A stretch of 58,274 bases of DNA. It comes from an uncultured Algibacter sp. GTDB taxonomy: Bacteria; Bacteroidota; Bacteroidia; Flavobacteriales; Flavobacteriaceae. This document shows positions 7,590 to 15,896 of this stretch, one piece after another. The notes under the pieces are model-generated. The model was given only the letters and a program-made list of their open reading frames with translations. It was not told the origin of the DNA and did no database searches. Location of the stretch: contig CANMQH010000022.1 of NCBI GenBank assembly GCA_947499935.1, forward strand, positions 1-58,274, written 5' to 3'. The position numbers were made by a program, and so were the translations under genes. How positions within the stretch are numbered: position 1 is the stretch's first letter; every line of letters begins with the position of its first letter.

Positions 7590-8426
7590 TTAAACTTTAA
7601 AAGTCATCATGGGCATACTTCCATGATTAACTAACGATTCTCCAATATTTTCTGAAAAGAAATGGGACAAACCGCTCCGACCATGCGTTGGTATAACAAC
7701 CAAATCCGCATAAAACGCTTTACTAAAATTAAAGATTCCATTCTCTAATTTATAGTCATTATAATAAATAACATTATGATGTCCTTCTACATCATTAATT
7801 CCAGCATGAACAAAAAACTTAAAAGCCTTAGATTTCATTTCTTGAGTACTTAAAAATTGGTCTGGCATATTAACATAAACAATCTGCATATCGACATCTA
7901 TTTTTTTAAAAAAGCCCCAAGCTTTCTTAAAAGGCTCTATAAAATCTAAATTAAAATCGCAGGCAAATACCACTTTACGCATTTTAAAATCATGGACGGG
8001 TTGCTTTACAACCAAAACAGGAATTTCTGAAGTTCTAACAACCTTTTCGGTATTAGAACCTACAAAAACTTCCTTTACACCACTACTACCGTGAGACCCC
8101 ATAATAATTAAATTGGCATCAAAATCTTTTGCCACACCATCAATCTCATCAAAATGAGTATGATTTATAACTGTTGTTTGTAAATTAATATCTTTTAAAT
8201 ATTCTTTATTCAAAAAATCTTCAAATTGCTTTTCTGCCAGTTTAACGTGAAAAATACCCTCTAGAGCACCTTGAGAATTACTTTTATTTAAAACAGCTTC
8301 TGAAATTCCCATCATATGCAAAGCCACAATTTTTGCTGAGTATTTTTTTGCTAAAATTGCTGCCGTATGTAATGCATATTCTGAATGTTCAGAAAAATCG
8401 ATTGGTACTAAAATTGTATTTATCAT
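7590..8426 (-). CDS. Universal stress protein, tandem UspA domains
   Basis: 278 residues. Domain one opens ILVPIDFSEHSEYALHTA and has GSHGSSGVKEVFVGSNT near 113-129, an intact ATP-binding-type loop. Domain two (from about 150) opens VVFACDFN and carries THGRSGLSHFFSENIGESL, also a good loop, so unlike the other two usp proteins both halves may bind nucleotide. Its start overlaps the stop of the hibernation factor gene by 4 nt (ATGA), implying translational coupling in a two-gene operon driven from 8754-8796. Confidence 0.92.
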   Translation of the reverse strand: MINTILVPIDFSEHSEYALHTAAILAKKYSAKIVALHMMGISEAVLNKSNSQGALEGIFHVKLAEKQFEDFLNKEYLKDINLQTTVINHTHFDEIDGVAKDFDANLIIMGSHGSSGVKEVFVGSNTEKVVRTSEIPVLVVKQPVHDFKMRKVVFACDFNLDFIEPFKKAWGFFKKIDVDMQIVYVNMPDQFLSTQEMKSKAFKFFVHAGINDVEGHHNVIYYNDYKLENGIFNFSKAFYADLVVIPTHGRSGLSHFFSENIGESLVNHGSMPMMTFKV

Positions 8427-8734
8427 GAGCTTATTCTTTGTTTAGTAAATTGAGCTTTACGTTTTTTTAATTGAACACTTAAATCTGAAATCGTTTCTTT
8501 TACTGCCACTTCAAAATTCTTTTCATTAGACATGGCAAAAATCTTAGGTCCAGGTAAACTCAATTCAATCTCACATATATTACCTTTTTCTGAAGAATCA
8601 TTTTCTACTTTAAAAAAGACATCAGCACGAATTAACCAATCATAGTTTTTATCTAATTTTTGGAGTTTTCTGGTAACATATTTAGACAAGCTTTCACTTG
8701 CCTTAATCTTTACATATTGTATATTAATAGTCAT
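8423..8734 (-). CDS. hpf: Ribosome hibernation promoting factor / RaiA-like protein
   Basis: 103 residues, the length of short HPF/RaiA (sigma-54 modulation) proteins, with the expected layout: INIQYVKIKASESLSKYVTRKLQKLDK (strand and helix), a VFFKVENDS strand pair, and a basic C-terminal helix (VQLKKRKAQFTKQRISS). Such proteins bind the 30S decoding region and idle or dimerise ribosomes under stress. It is the first gene of an operon with the usp gene at 8426, and the locus operator stands 51 nt upstream of its start, so it is probably induced by the same regulator. Confidence 0.88.
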   Translation of the reverse strand: MTINIQYVKIKASESLSKYVTRKLQKLDKNYDWLIRADVFFKVENDSSEKGNICEIELSLPGPKIFAMSNEKNFEVAVKETISDLSVQLKKRKAQFTKQRISS

Positions 8735-8753
8735 TGTTATTCTAATTATTTTG

Positions 8754-8796
8754 TAAAATTAAAGTGATAGGAATAATAAAACTATGATAATTATCA
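8754..8796 (-). promoter_or_regulatory. CRP/FNR-like operator plus -7 box, copy 5
   Basis: Perfect palindrome TGATAATTATCA at 8785-8796, 23 bp, then TAATTTTA (minus, 8754-8761), 7 of 8 matches to TAnnTTTG. It drives the hpf-usp operon. Confidence 0.7.
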
Positions 8797-9107
8797 GTTT
8801 AAAAATGTTACTTGATTTTTGTATAAAATCTAAATTAATTTATAAGTTGAAAAATCAACTTTTATAGAATCAATATTGTTTTAAAGTACTATTGATATCA
8901 ATTACATCTCTATTCATGTTATTGATTTATAGTCTAGAAATTAAACGTATAACATCTTACTAAAAAACGTAAAGAAAGCTAGCATAGCAAAAAATAATTT
9001 TTGAAGTTTAATTATTATTATAGACAAACATAGTTTTAGGTTTGAGAAATCTCACCTATACTTGCCAATAATAAAGATTGTGCTCTACAAACGAATCCCG
9101 TAGAATA
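8797..9107. other. Gene-free stretch
   Basis: No coding frame of note. There is an AAGTTGA/TCAACTT small inverted repeat near 8846-8863 and otherwise AT-rich sequence. No tRNA-like fold was recognised. Confidence 0.4.
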
Positions 9108-9183
9108 AAATTAAAATAGCAAGAACCATAGTAAATGGTTCTTGTTTAAAACAGTCTTTAAACTAAGACTAAATTATTAACTA
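9108..9183 (-). ncRNA. Candidate small RNA behind an operator-promoter cassette
   Basis: The orphan cassette at 9190-9232 would start transcription near 9183 on the minus strand. The following 75 nt hold no start codon of value but fold into two hairpins: AGTCTT/AAGACT (9153-9170) and a perfect 10-bp stem CAAGAACCAT/ATGGTTCTTG (9120-9144) followed by a U-rich tract (TATTTTAATTTT). This is the architecture of a short RNA with a terminator. The alternative is a promoter and terminator left behind by a deleted gene. Confidence 0.4.
9120..9144 (-). terminator. Hairpin terminator
   Basis: Perfect 10-bp stem with a 5-nt loop; on the minus strand it is followed by CTATTTTAATTTTATTC. It ends the candidate small RNA. 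Confidence 0.6.
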
Positions 9184-9189
9184 ATAGCG

Positions 9190-9232
9190 CTAAAGTAGCA
9201 TACGAAATTGATTAGATATATGATAAATATCA
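9190..9232 (-). promoter_or_regulatory. CRP/FNR-like operator plus -7 box, copy 6 (orphan)
   Basis: Perfect palindrome TGATAAATATCA at 9221-9232, 23 bp, then TACTTTAG (minus, 9190-9197), 7 of 8 matches to TAnnTTTG. No intact gene follows on the minus strand. On the plus side no box occurs at the conserved spacing, so the patatin pseudogene is the less likely target. Confidence 0.6.
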
Positions 9233-9319
9233 GTTATTCATTTTTTCTTGTTTTCCATTCTTACTATGTAATAAATATCATATATTGAGCAACTTAAGTG
9301 AATTTTATTTAAATAAAAA

Positions 9320-9590
9320 ATGAAATTTGGACTTAGGAGGTATTAGAGGAATCGCTCACATAAATGCTTTAAAAGCTATAGAAGAATATAATATTAAAAT
9401 TTCTCATATTTCTGGAACAAGTGCAGGTGCTATTGTTGGCAGTTTGTACGCCGCATCCCATTTATGGCAAGAAATTTTAAACTTTTTTAAAACAATACCA
9501 TTATTTAATTATCGTAAATATGCCAGCAACAAACCAGAATTTATAAATACTTCTAAATTTTATAATGATTTTATACCATTTCTGCATTGA
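9320..9590 (+). pseudogene. Patatin-like phospholipase pseudogene
   Basis: ATG at 9320 (MKFGL) runs out of frame, while the frame from 9327 gives LGGIRGIAHINALKAIEEY and the nucleophile elbow GTSAGAIVGSLYAAS. Patatins begin with a GGGxRG oxyanion loop and GxSxG; here a small deletion disrupts the glycine loop and shifts frame. The protein ends after about 87 residues at IPFLH, lacking the catalytic Asp of the Ser-Asp dyad. It therefore cannot be an active lipase. The break point coincides with one arm of a 21-bp inverted repeat (9573-9593 / 9714-9734). Confidence 0.75.
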
Positions 9591-9734
9591 AATGACCGTA
9601 ATAAAATGCCCTTTTTTCCTTTCTACTTAAACATAAAAAGAAATCGTAACTAAGGCTATGCTTTATTTTTCTGTATCCTATAAAGAAAAAAAACATCATT
9701 TTCTTTTACAATAATTTCAATGCAGAAATGGTAT
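9573..9734. repeat. 21-bp inverted repeat flanking 120 bp
   Basis: The 21 bases at 9573-9593 recur as their exact reverse complement at 9714-9734. The first arm covers the 3' end of the patatin pseudogene. The 120 bp between the arms hold no gene. No target-site duplication is visible outside the arms. Confidence 0.6.
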
Positions 9735-9763
9735 TAGACTTTTTTTTGAATCAGAGGAATTAT

Positions 9764-9799
9764 AAAAAAATTAAGGCAGGATAAGAATTCCTGCCTTAA
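9764..9799 (-). terminator. Strong intrinsic terminator (orphan)
   Basis: Perfect 11-bp stem TTAAGGCAGGA / TCCTGCCTTAA with a 7-nt loop; on the minus strand it is followed by seven T (9764-9770). No intact gene lies just upstream of it on that strand; the nearest element is the LytTR-type box at 9884-9916. Confidence 0.75.
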
Positions 9800-9883
9800 A
9801 AAACTAAACTAAACTATTCAATTTTAAATAACTAATTCAAAATTATTTTAAAAATAAACTGACACATAAATAATAAAAAATTA

Positions 9884-9916
9884 ATTCGACCAGTAACTAC
9901 TAAAAGAAGCTAAAGA
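9884..9916 (-). promoter_or_regulatory. LytTR-type operator, orphan copy
   Basis: On the minus strand CTTTAGCTTC and CTGGTCGAAT lie with a 21-bp centre-to-centre shift, in the same register as the copies upstream of susC, lytS and the large GH92. No intact gene follows; a terminator lies about 90 bp downstream. Confidence 0.5.
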
Positions 9917-10469
9917 AAAAATTATTAGAAACTAAATTAAATACTGCTATCCAATTTGTTCTCCAATTAGTCTAATTGTTAGATTTATCCGCAGGTTAGT
10001 GAATAACACCATAAACGAAACAAAATGTATTAATTTAATCTATATCTAGTTCATCGCAATTTAGCATCCATAGAAGGGGTATCTTCAAATGCTAAAAACT
10101 TATTTTTTTAGCTACAAACTTTCCGTAACATCTAAAAAATAATCACTCACAGTCAACAATGCTATGACTTAATCTACAGCACAAGAATATGTTTAATGTA
10201 CTAATACACATCTCACAGAGGGAGATTACACAAAATTTGCTACTTAATAAGGCTACCAACATTCTGTAAGTACCCTATAACAAACAAGCGCTAAATCCTG
10301 CTCTGTAACTCTAATATTAAAACAATAATTTAGTATGGCAAAAAATATTAAAGATTTTAATCTCAAGGAAAAACTAATCAAAAATATTATAAAAATATAA
10401 TACTACATTTATCTAACAATATGCTAAAATGCACGAACAAAATAAATTGAAACGAAAACAGTGTAAATT

Positions 10470-10507
10470 AATAAAGCTGAACAATCATGTGATTGCTCAG
10501 CTTTATT
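10470..10507 (-). terminator. Terminator of the susCD unit
   Basis: Arms AATAAAGCTGA-x-CAATCA and TGATTG-x-TCAGCTTTATT pair over 18 positions with one mismatch and a 2-nt loop, about 60 bp after the SusD stop codon. Confidence 0.75.
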
Positions 10508-10568
10508 TAAAAAATTTAATCCTTTAATAATCTTTAACATTTATCTAGGACTAGACATATATTTTAAT

Positions 10569-12539
10569 CTATTTTTTTGCCCACCAAAGCGGAGTCAAAA
10601 CCTCATCTGGACCCTCTAAAAGGTTAACTGCATCTGAATAATTTGATGGATTGTTAGCTGAAAAACCACTATAATATCTAATTCGTTGAGGAAAAAATCG
10701 CGGACTATTAGTTTGGAAATTACCATCATTCAAATCTGGAGTGTTGGGTAATGATTGTTCAACCACTGGATTTTCAAAAAATGGTAAACCTAATCTTCTA
10801 TGATCACTCCAAGCCTCTAATGGTAACCAAGGTGTTTGGGCAATATATTTTTGAGTAATAATTTTTGTTAAAAGATCATTTTTAACAGCACCTCCTTCAT
10901 ATATAGTGTTTTCAGGATATTTAATATTTACAGTTCCCATGGTATTATCATAACCATCTACATAATTCATAGTATAAGATGCAGGAGGCTCTATAGTATG
11001 ATCCCAACTAACCGAGGTACCCAACCTATTATAATTATCTGAAGCTAAATAAGTACCTAAATTCTCAGTTGTTGCCCAGTAATCAAAATTCTGAGCAATA
11101 CCCTCTTCATAAGCTGCTTTTCCAGACATAGGCACATTCCAACCCCTTACAGCGGCTTCAGCAATTAAAAAATGACTTTCCCATGCCGCGAAAAATATTC
11201 GGGCTACGCTGCCATCTGTAATTCTAAATTTTTTATCCAAACAAGGTAATGCTCCTGGATGCCAAACAAGATTAGCATTAAAATTACCTTTTGTACCCCA
11301 ATCGCCATCAGGAAAAGAATTCCAAGTTACTGATGTATCTAATGTTTCTAAGATATCACCAGAGCCATCAGTCTTCAATAAATCATGAAACTGAAGAGGA
11401 CTCCCTGTTAACGTTTTAAGGAAAATTCTACCATTATCAGCAGGGTCATTAGGTATTGTGTAAGCTTTATAAGCTCTTGGATCTATTTTATTAACTAAAC
11501 CATCTAACCAGTATTCACTTGCTGGAGAATTCGTTTTGGTAGGCAAATGGTCGGTGTATCTTATTCCTAAATAATCTTCATCTTTTATAGAATTATTAAT
11601 TTCAAAAGCACCCGTATGATATTCTGGCTTACCTGCAAACTGTTCTTCTGTAGTAATACCTCCTAATCCAATCATTAAATTATTAAGTGTTGGAGTAATT
11701 TGATGAAACCACCAAGGTCTTGACATAACACCAGATAAATCATTCCACCCTTCATTTTCAAAAACTTTAAAATTATCTTCATTTGAAGCAATTATTTCAC
11801 CATTTACCGCTTCCTCAAATTCTTGCTTAGCTTTGGCTTCATCTACTTCTGATAATCTCATAGCCAAACGCATTCTTAACGAATTTCCATACTTTTTCCA
11901 TTTATTAAAATCGTATCCATACGTAGAAGGATCAAAATTTGATATTATAGTGGCATCAATGGACTCATCTATTTTGGAGGTAGCATCTTTTAATTCTTCT
12001 AAAAGAAAATAATATACATCTTTAACACTACTAAAACTTGGATTAACCCCTTTAAACCCATCAATAGTAATAGGCCCAAAAGTATCTGTCATTTCACTCA
12101 TTAGATATACCCTCCATATACGGGCAACTTGCATAAGATTATTAGTATACTCCTTTATTTGACCACTTTCAATTTTTTGTTCAGCTACCAAAATGGCTGT
12201 ATTGATGTCTGTTTGCCATCTTGCAGCTGCATTAAAATAGTCAGTAGACCAACTATCGTTATCATTTCCAGTCATTAAACCTGAACTTTTACTCATTCTA
12301 CCTGCTGAACCCCAATATAGTTCGAAAGCACGTTCAGCAACATGTGGATTTAATTGTGCTCCATTCATTGAAGCATTGATAAAGTATTCTACTTGAATTT
12401 GTTCTACTCCTGCAGCTTTAGGATCAATATTTATTTCTTCAAAATCTGAGCATGAAAATACAATTAAGCTTACAAAAAGTAGACCTATGGCTCTTTCTAA
12501 TTTAATTCTTGATTTTTTCATTTTTTTATTTTTTTTCAC
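10569..12539 (-). CDS. SusD/RagB-type outer-membrane glycan-binding lipoprotein
   Basis: 656 residues, longer than classical SusD (about 550), resembling the SusD-like 2 (RagB) subfamily. The signal peptide has a lipobox ending FSCSDFEEINID; the acidic residues after Cys fit surface export. The N-terminal half has TPR-like helices (ILVAEQKIESGQIKEYTNNL, RIWRVYLMSEMTDTFGPI, KWKKYGNSLRMRLAMRLSEVD), and the C-terminus ends with the typical TPLWW tail. It follows SusC by 22 bp and would form the lid of the transporter. Glycan specificity cannot be read directly; the neighbours suggest N-glycan oligosaccharides. Confidence 0.93.
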   Translation of the reverse strand: MKKNKKMKKSRIKLERAIGLLFVSLIVFSCSDFEEINIDPKAAGVEQIQVEYFINASMNGAQLNPHVAERAFELYWGSAGRMSKSSGLMTGNDNDSWSTDYFNAAARWQTDINTAILVAEQKIESGQIKEYTNNLMQVARIWRVYLMSEMTDTFGPITIDGFKGVNPSFSSVKDVYYFLLEELKDATSKIDESIDATIISNFDPSTYGYDFNKWKKYGNSLRMRLAMRLSEVDEAKAKQEFEEAVNGEIIASNEDNFKVFENEGWNDLSGVMSRPWWFHQITPTLNNLMIGLGGITTEEQFAGKPEYHTGAFEINNSIKDEDYLGIRYTDHLPTKTNSPASEYWLDGLVNKIDPRAYKAYTIPNDPADNGRIFLKTLTGSPLQFHDLLKTDGSGDILETLDTSVTWNSFPDGDWGTKGNFNANLVWHPGALPCLDKKFRITDGSVARIFFAAWESHFLIAEAAVRGWNVPMSGKAAYEEGIAQNFDYWATTENLGTYLASDNYNRLGTSVSWDHTIEPPASYTMNYVDGYDNTMGTVNIKYPENTIYEGGAVKNDLLTKIITQKYIAQTPWLPLEAWSDHRRLGLPFFENPVVEQSLPNTPDLNDGNFQTNSPRFFPQRIRYYSGFSANNPSNYSDAVNLLEGPDEVLTPLWWAKK

Positions 12540-12561
12540 TTGATTACACTAAATTTTAGTT

Positions 12562-15500
12562 TTAAAATCCTAACAATACGTTAAAAAATATAGTACGAGA
12601 TGTTGGAGAGGATAAATTCTCAAAACCAACAGCATTAGTTCCTGTAGCATAAACAGATTCTGGATCAATACCATTAAGGTGGCTAGAAATCATCCAAATA
12701 TTATTAGCAGAAAGCCCCAATTTTAATTTATTAAAAGGTGTTTTACTCAATGACTTATCTGAAAAAGAATAATTTACCTGTGCGCTTCTTAGCCTAACAT
12801 TTGTCGCATCATAAATATTATTTTCAGTAATACCCAAATTTCCAGTTCTATTATTAATTGCTTGATAATAAAGTTCAGGAGCTACAGCAACTGTGTTTTG
12901 TGTAAAGCCACCACTACCATCGTCAACAACACCATCAAATATTATATCTGGTCGTTCTCCATTTACCACAGTACTAGCAGCCGTTCCTGCACTTTGTAAT
13001 GCAACATTAGAACCAGAAAAAATTTCGCCACCAATACGCGCATCAATTAAAAAACTAAAAGAAACGTTCTTATAACTAAAGGTATTTGAAAAACCCACTA
13101 ATGCATCTGGTTGTTGGTTTCCTAATCTTACCGATTCTCCGTCGTTAAATGCCGTAGGAATACCGTCAGTATCAACTATTATTTTTCCAAAATCTGGACT
13201 CTGCTGATCTTCAACTCTAGCAAATTTTGTTCCATATATTTCACCATAAGGTGCTCCTGCTACTGCCAAAATTTCCACATTATCAAAACCGCCTAATCTA
13301 AATTGAGTTACATCACCAGACAATGCGTTTACGGTATTCTCATTTTTAGAATAATTTAAAGTAAAATCCCATGTAAAACCTTTAGTTTCTATAGCCCTAA
13401 CATTTGCTAAAATCTCTAACCCTTTATTTTCTATATCTCCTGCATTAATTATTTGGTTATTAAAACCACTCAATGGATCTAAAGGAATATTAATTAATTG
13501 GTTTGTGGCATTACTTTTATAATATGTTAAATTAATTCCTACTCTGTTATTAAACAAACGTGCATCGAAACCAACTTCCCAAGATTTTATTAATTCACTT
13601 TTAATATCAGGATTAAGCAATGTATTACCTGTAGTACTTGTTAAATCACCATTAGGGTCTAGACCAACACCAAAAGTATTAACAAGTCTAAATTCATCTA
13701 AGTCATTACCTACCTCAGCATAAGACCCTCTTAATTTAAGAAATGATACTTTAGATTTTTCACTATCTAAATTAAGTAACTCAGATAAAACAATAGATGT
13801 ACTTACGGAAGGATAAAAGAAAGATCGATTTTCTTTACTTAGCGCTGATGACCAATCGTTTCTTCCTGTAAAATCTAAGTACACAACATCGTCATAACTT
13901 AGTTGAAAGGTACCAAAAAGTGAGTTTATTTTTTTTCTTCCAAGTCCTTCATTAATATTAGGTCTATTTACAGCATTATTAATAGAGAACAAGTCTGGAA
14001 CGACCAAATCTTCTGCTTGAGAATTTATAAAGCTATTTTCTCTATGCATTAAATTACCTCCTAAGTTTATAGTACCTCCTAATTTTCCGAATACATCTTT
14101 TTTTGAAGCTGTAATAAGTGTACTAAAGTTTCTTTCAACAAAGTTAATTTTCCCTAAACTAAAAGAGCCTGTAGGTTTTAAAGGCCCTCCAGAATATCTT
14201 CTTTCTTCGTTACTCGTTGAATATAAATCTACACCTGCTTTCACCTCTGCTCTCAGCCAGTCATTAATCTGGTTTTTAATAGCTCCATTAAATAAAAACC
14301 TGTTTCTTTTATCAAAACTTGATTGATTATTTACAGCAAAAAATGGGTTTACCGCACCTCCAAGTCCGTCTTCAGTGTACCAAATCATATCACCAAATTC
14401 ATCTTCACTTACTCTATAATCATTTATATTTAGTGAGCGGGGTAATAAATACATAGTAGCAAAAAAGTTAGAATTATTAGTTCTATCGCCTCCAACAGGT
14501 CTATTATTAGCTATAATATTCAAATATTGAAATTTAACATCCGTTTGCCAATTATCGTCTTTTCCAAATTTAGAGATGCTACGCGCTGTTACATTTAATT
14601 TTTCAAGAGACACTTCTGGTATCATACTTTCAATATCAGAATGCTTAATAGAAGAATATATAGATGATTTAGTACTTACTTGTTGTTGAAATGACAAACT
14701 ATGTTCTTGAGATGTTCCTGTTCTAAAAAAACTGCTCAGGTTATCATATGCTTGTAAAGGCACGTCACTTAACCCATTAGGACGCTCTACAATTTGACCT
14801 TCTATTTTTGGTCCCCAACTAGAACCACTTTGATTATTATATAAACCATCATTACCTTGACCAAAACTACTTTGTAAATCTGGAGACATAAAAATGGATT
14901 CAGCAGAAGTTGTTCCTGAATAAGTAATACCAAGGCCTTTTTGTCCTTTACCTGTTTTGGTTGTTATTAATATGGCACCATTACCTGCTCTAGTACCGTA
15001 TAATGCTGCTGCTGCTGCTCCTTTTAAAACCGAAAGACTCTCAATATCTTCAGAATTTAAATCTCCTAAACCGTTTCCTAAATCAGGAGAAGGATTAAAA
15101 AAATCATTATTGGCAGCACCAGTAAAATTATCCATTGGAACACCATCAACAACAATTAAGGGTTGATTATCTCCTGATAATGAGTTATTACCTCTCAATA
15201 CAATTTTTGATGATCCAGCAGGACCATTACTACTACGTATAACTTGTAAGCCTGCAACTTTACCTGACAAACTATTTGTTACATTAGGTTCTCTTGTTGC
15301 CACTAAATCATTTCCAGATATAGTTTGTGTAGCATAACCAAGTGATTTAGCCTCTCTTTTTATACCTAGAGCGGTTACAACTACCTCATTTAAAGATTCT
15401 ATCTCTTCAATTAAAATCACGTTAATAGTTGTTTGACCAGATGATGCAATTTCTTGAGTTGTAAATCCTATCATAGAAAACATTAAAACCCCATCTTGAT

Positions 15501-15696
15501 TTAAGTTAATAGCATAGCTACCATCAAAGTCTGTAGATGCTCCTATATGAGTCCCTTTTAATATAATATTCGCCCCAGGTAGAGGAATACCATTTTCATC
15601 AGAAATGGTTCCGGAAACTATTTTACTTTGTGCATTTATTGCTCCTCCTGACAATAAAAAGACAAAGACTAAAAAATTTAGTAATTTTTTACACAT
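12562..15696 (-). CDS. SusC/RagA-type TonB-dependent outer-membrane transporter
   Basis: 1044 residues. After the signal peptide (cleavage near AINA-QSK) comes a carboxypeptidase-like CNA_B domain (VSGTISDENGIPLPGANI), then a TonB-box region and plug (VVTALGIKREAKSLGYATQ, VLKGAAAAALYGTRAGNGAI), then a 22-strand barrel ending in NVLLGF with a terminal Phe. It imports oligosaccharides with the SusD partner. A 33-bp LytTR-type element lies 97 bp upstream of the start. Its own leader contains an AAAACTAAAC segment also seen before other genes here. Transcription separate from the nine-gene run is likely because about 200 bp and the operator intervene. Confidence 0.95.
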   Translation of the reverse strand: MCKKLLNFLVFVFLLSGGAINAQSKIVSGTISDENGIPLPGANIILKGTHIGASTDFDGSYAINLNQDGVLMFSMIGFTTQEIASSGQTTINVILIEEIESLNEVVVTALGIKREAKSLGYATQTISGNDLVATREPNVTNSLSGKVAGLQVIRSSNGPAGSSKIVLRGNNSLSGDNQPLIVVDGVPMDNFTGAANNDFFNPSPDLGNGLGDLNSEDIESLSVLKGAAAAALYGTRAGNGAILITTKTGKGQKGLGITYSGTTSAESIFMSPDLQSSFGQGNDGLYNNQSGSSWGPKIEGQIVERPNGLSDVPLQAYDNLSSFFRTGTSQEHSLSFQQQVSTKSSIYSSIKHSDIESMIPEVSLEKLNVTARSISKFGKDDNWQTDVKFQYLNIIANNRPVGGDRTNNSNFFATMYLLPRSLNINDYRVSEDEFGDMIWYTEDGLGGAVNPFFAVNNQSSFDKRNRFLFNGAIKNQINDWLRAEVKAGVDLYSTSNEERRYSGGPLKPTGSFSLGKINFVERNFSTLITASKKDVFGKLGGTINLGGNLMHRENSFINSQAEDLVVPDLFSINNAVNRPNINEGLGRKKINSLFGTFQLSYDDVVYLDFTGRNDWSSALSKENRSFFYPSVSTSIVLSELLNLDSEKSKVSFLKLRGSYAEVGNDLDEFRLVNTFGVGLDPNGDLTSTTGNTLLNPDIKSELIKSWEVGFDARLFNNRVGINLTYYKSNATNQLINIPLDPLSGFNNQIINAGDIENKGLEILANVRAIETKGFTWDFTLNYSKNENTVNALSGDVTQFRLGGFDNVEILAVAGAPYGEIYGTKFARVEDQQSPDFGKIIVDTDGIPTAFNDGESVRLGNQQPDALVGFSNTFSYKNVSFSFLIDARIGGEIFSGSNVALQSAGTAASTVVNGERPDIIFDGVVDDGSGGFTQNTVAVAPELYYQAINNRTGNLGITENNIYDATNVRLRSAQVNYSFSDKSLSKTPFNKLKLGLSANNIWMISSHLNGIDPESVYATGTNAVGFENLSSPTSRTIFFNVLLGF

Positions 15697-15792
15697 ACTT
15701 CATTATTTAAATTAGTTGTTGTTTGTTTGAGTTTAGTTTTAAGTTAAAAACTCATAGTAAATGTTATCATAATGTTAATTTTTTTGAAATTT

Positions 15793-15825
15793 TTTCGACC
15801 AATGACAATGCTGAAAAGCTAAAAG
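15793..15825 (-). promoter_or_regulatory. LytTR-type operator upstream of susC
   Basis: On the minus strand the half-sites TTTAGCTTT and TTGGTCGAA are offset by 21 bp. It ends 97 bp before the susC start. The element matches the copies at 30242, 36697 and 9884. The downstream -7 box is unclear; TAACATTA or TAACATTT variants are present. Confidence 0.6.
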
Positions 15826-15896
15826 GCACTACTATCAAAGTTTTTTATCCACGTATTAATAATTGATTAAGTTAATAACGCAGCTTGTACTAAAAA

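Larger units (their letters stand above)
9735..10469. other. Gene-free, apparently decayed stretch
   Basis: About 730 bp without an intact frame on either strand. It contains a strong terminator (9764-9799) and an orphan copy of the 33-bp LytTR-type element (9884-9916). Scattered protein-like scraps occur, but none long enough to name. Confidence 0.5.

Noticed and set aside
9039-9110. Possible tRNA
   Set aside because: No acceptor stem or T-loop consensus could be built.
9233-9326. Copy 6 operator driving the patatin pseudogene
   Set aside because: No -7 box occurs at the 23-bp spacing on the plus side, whereas one does on the minus side.
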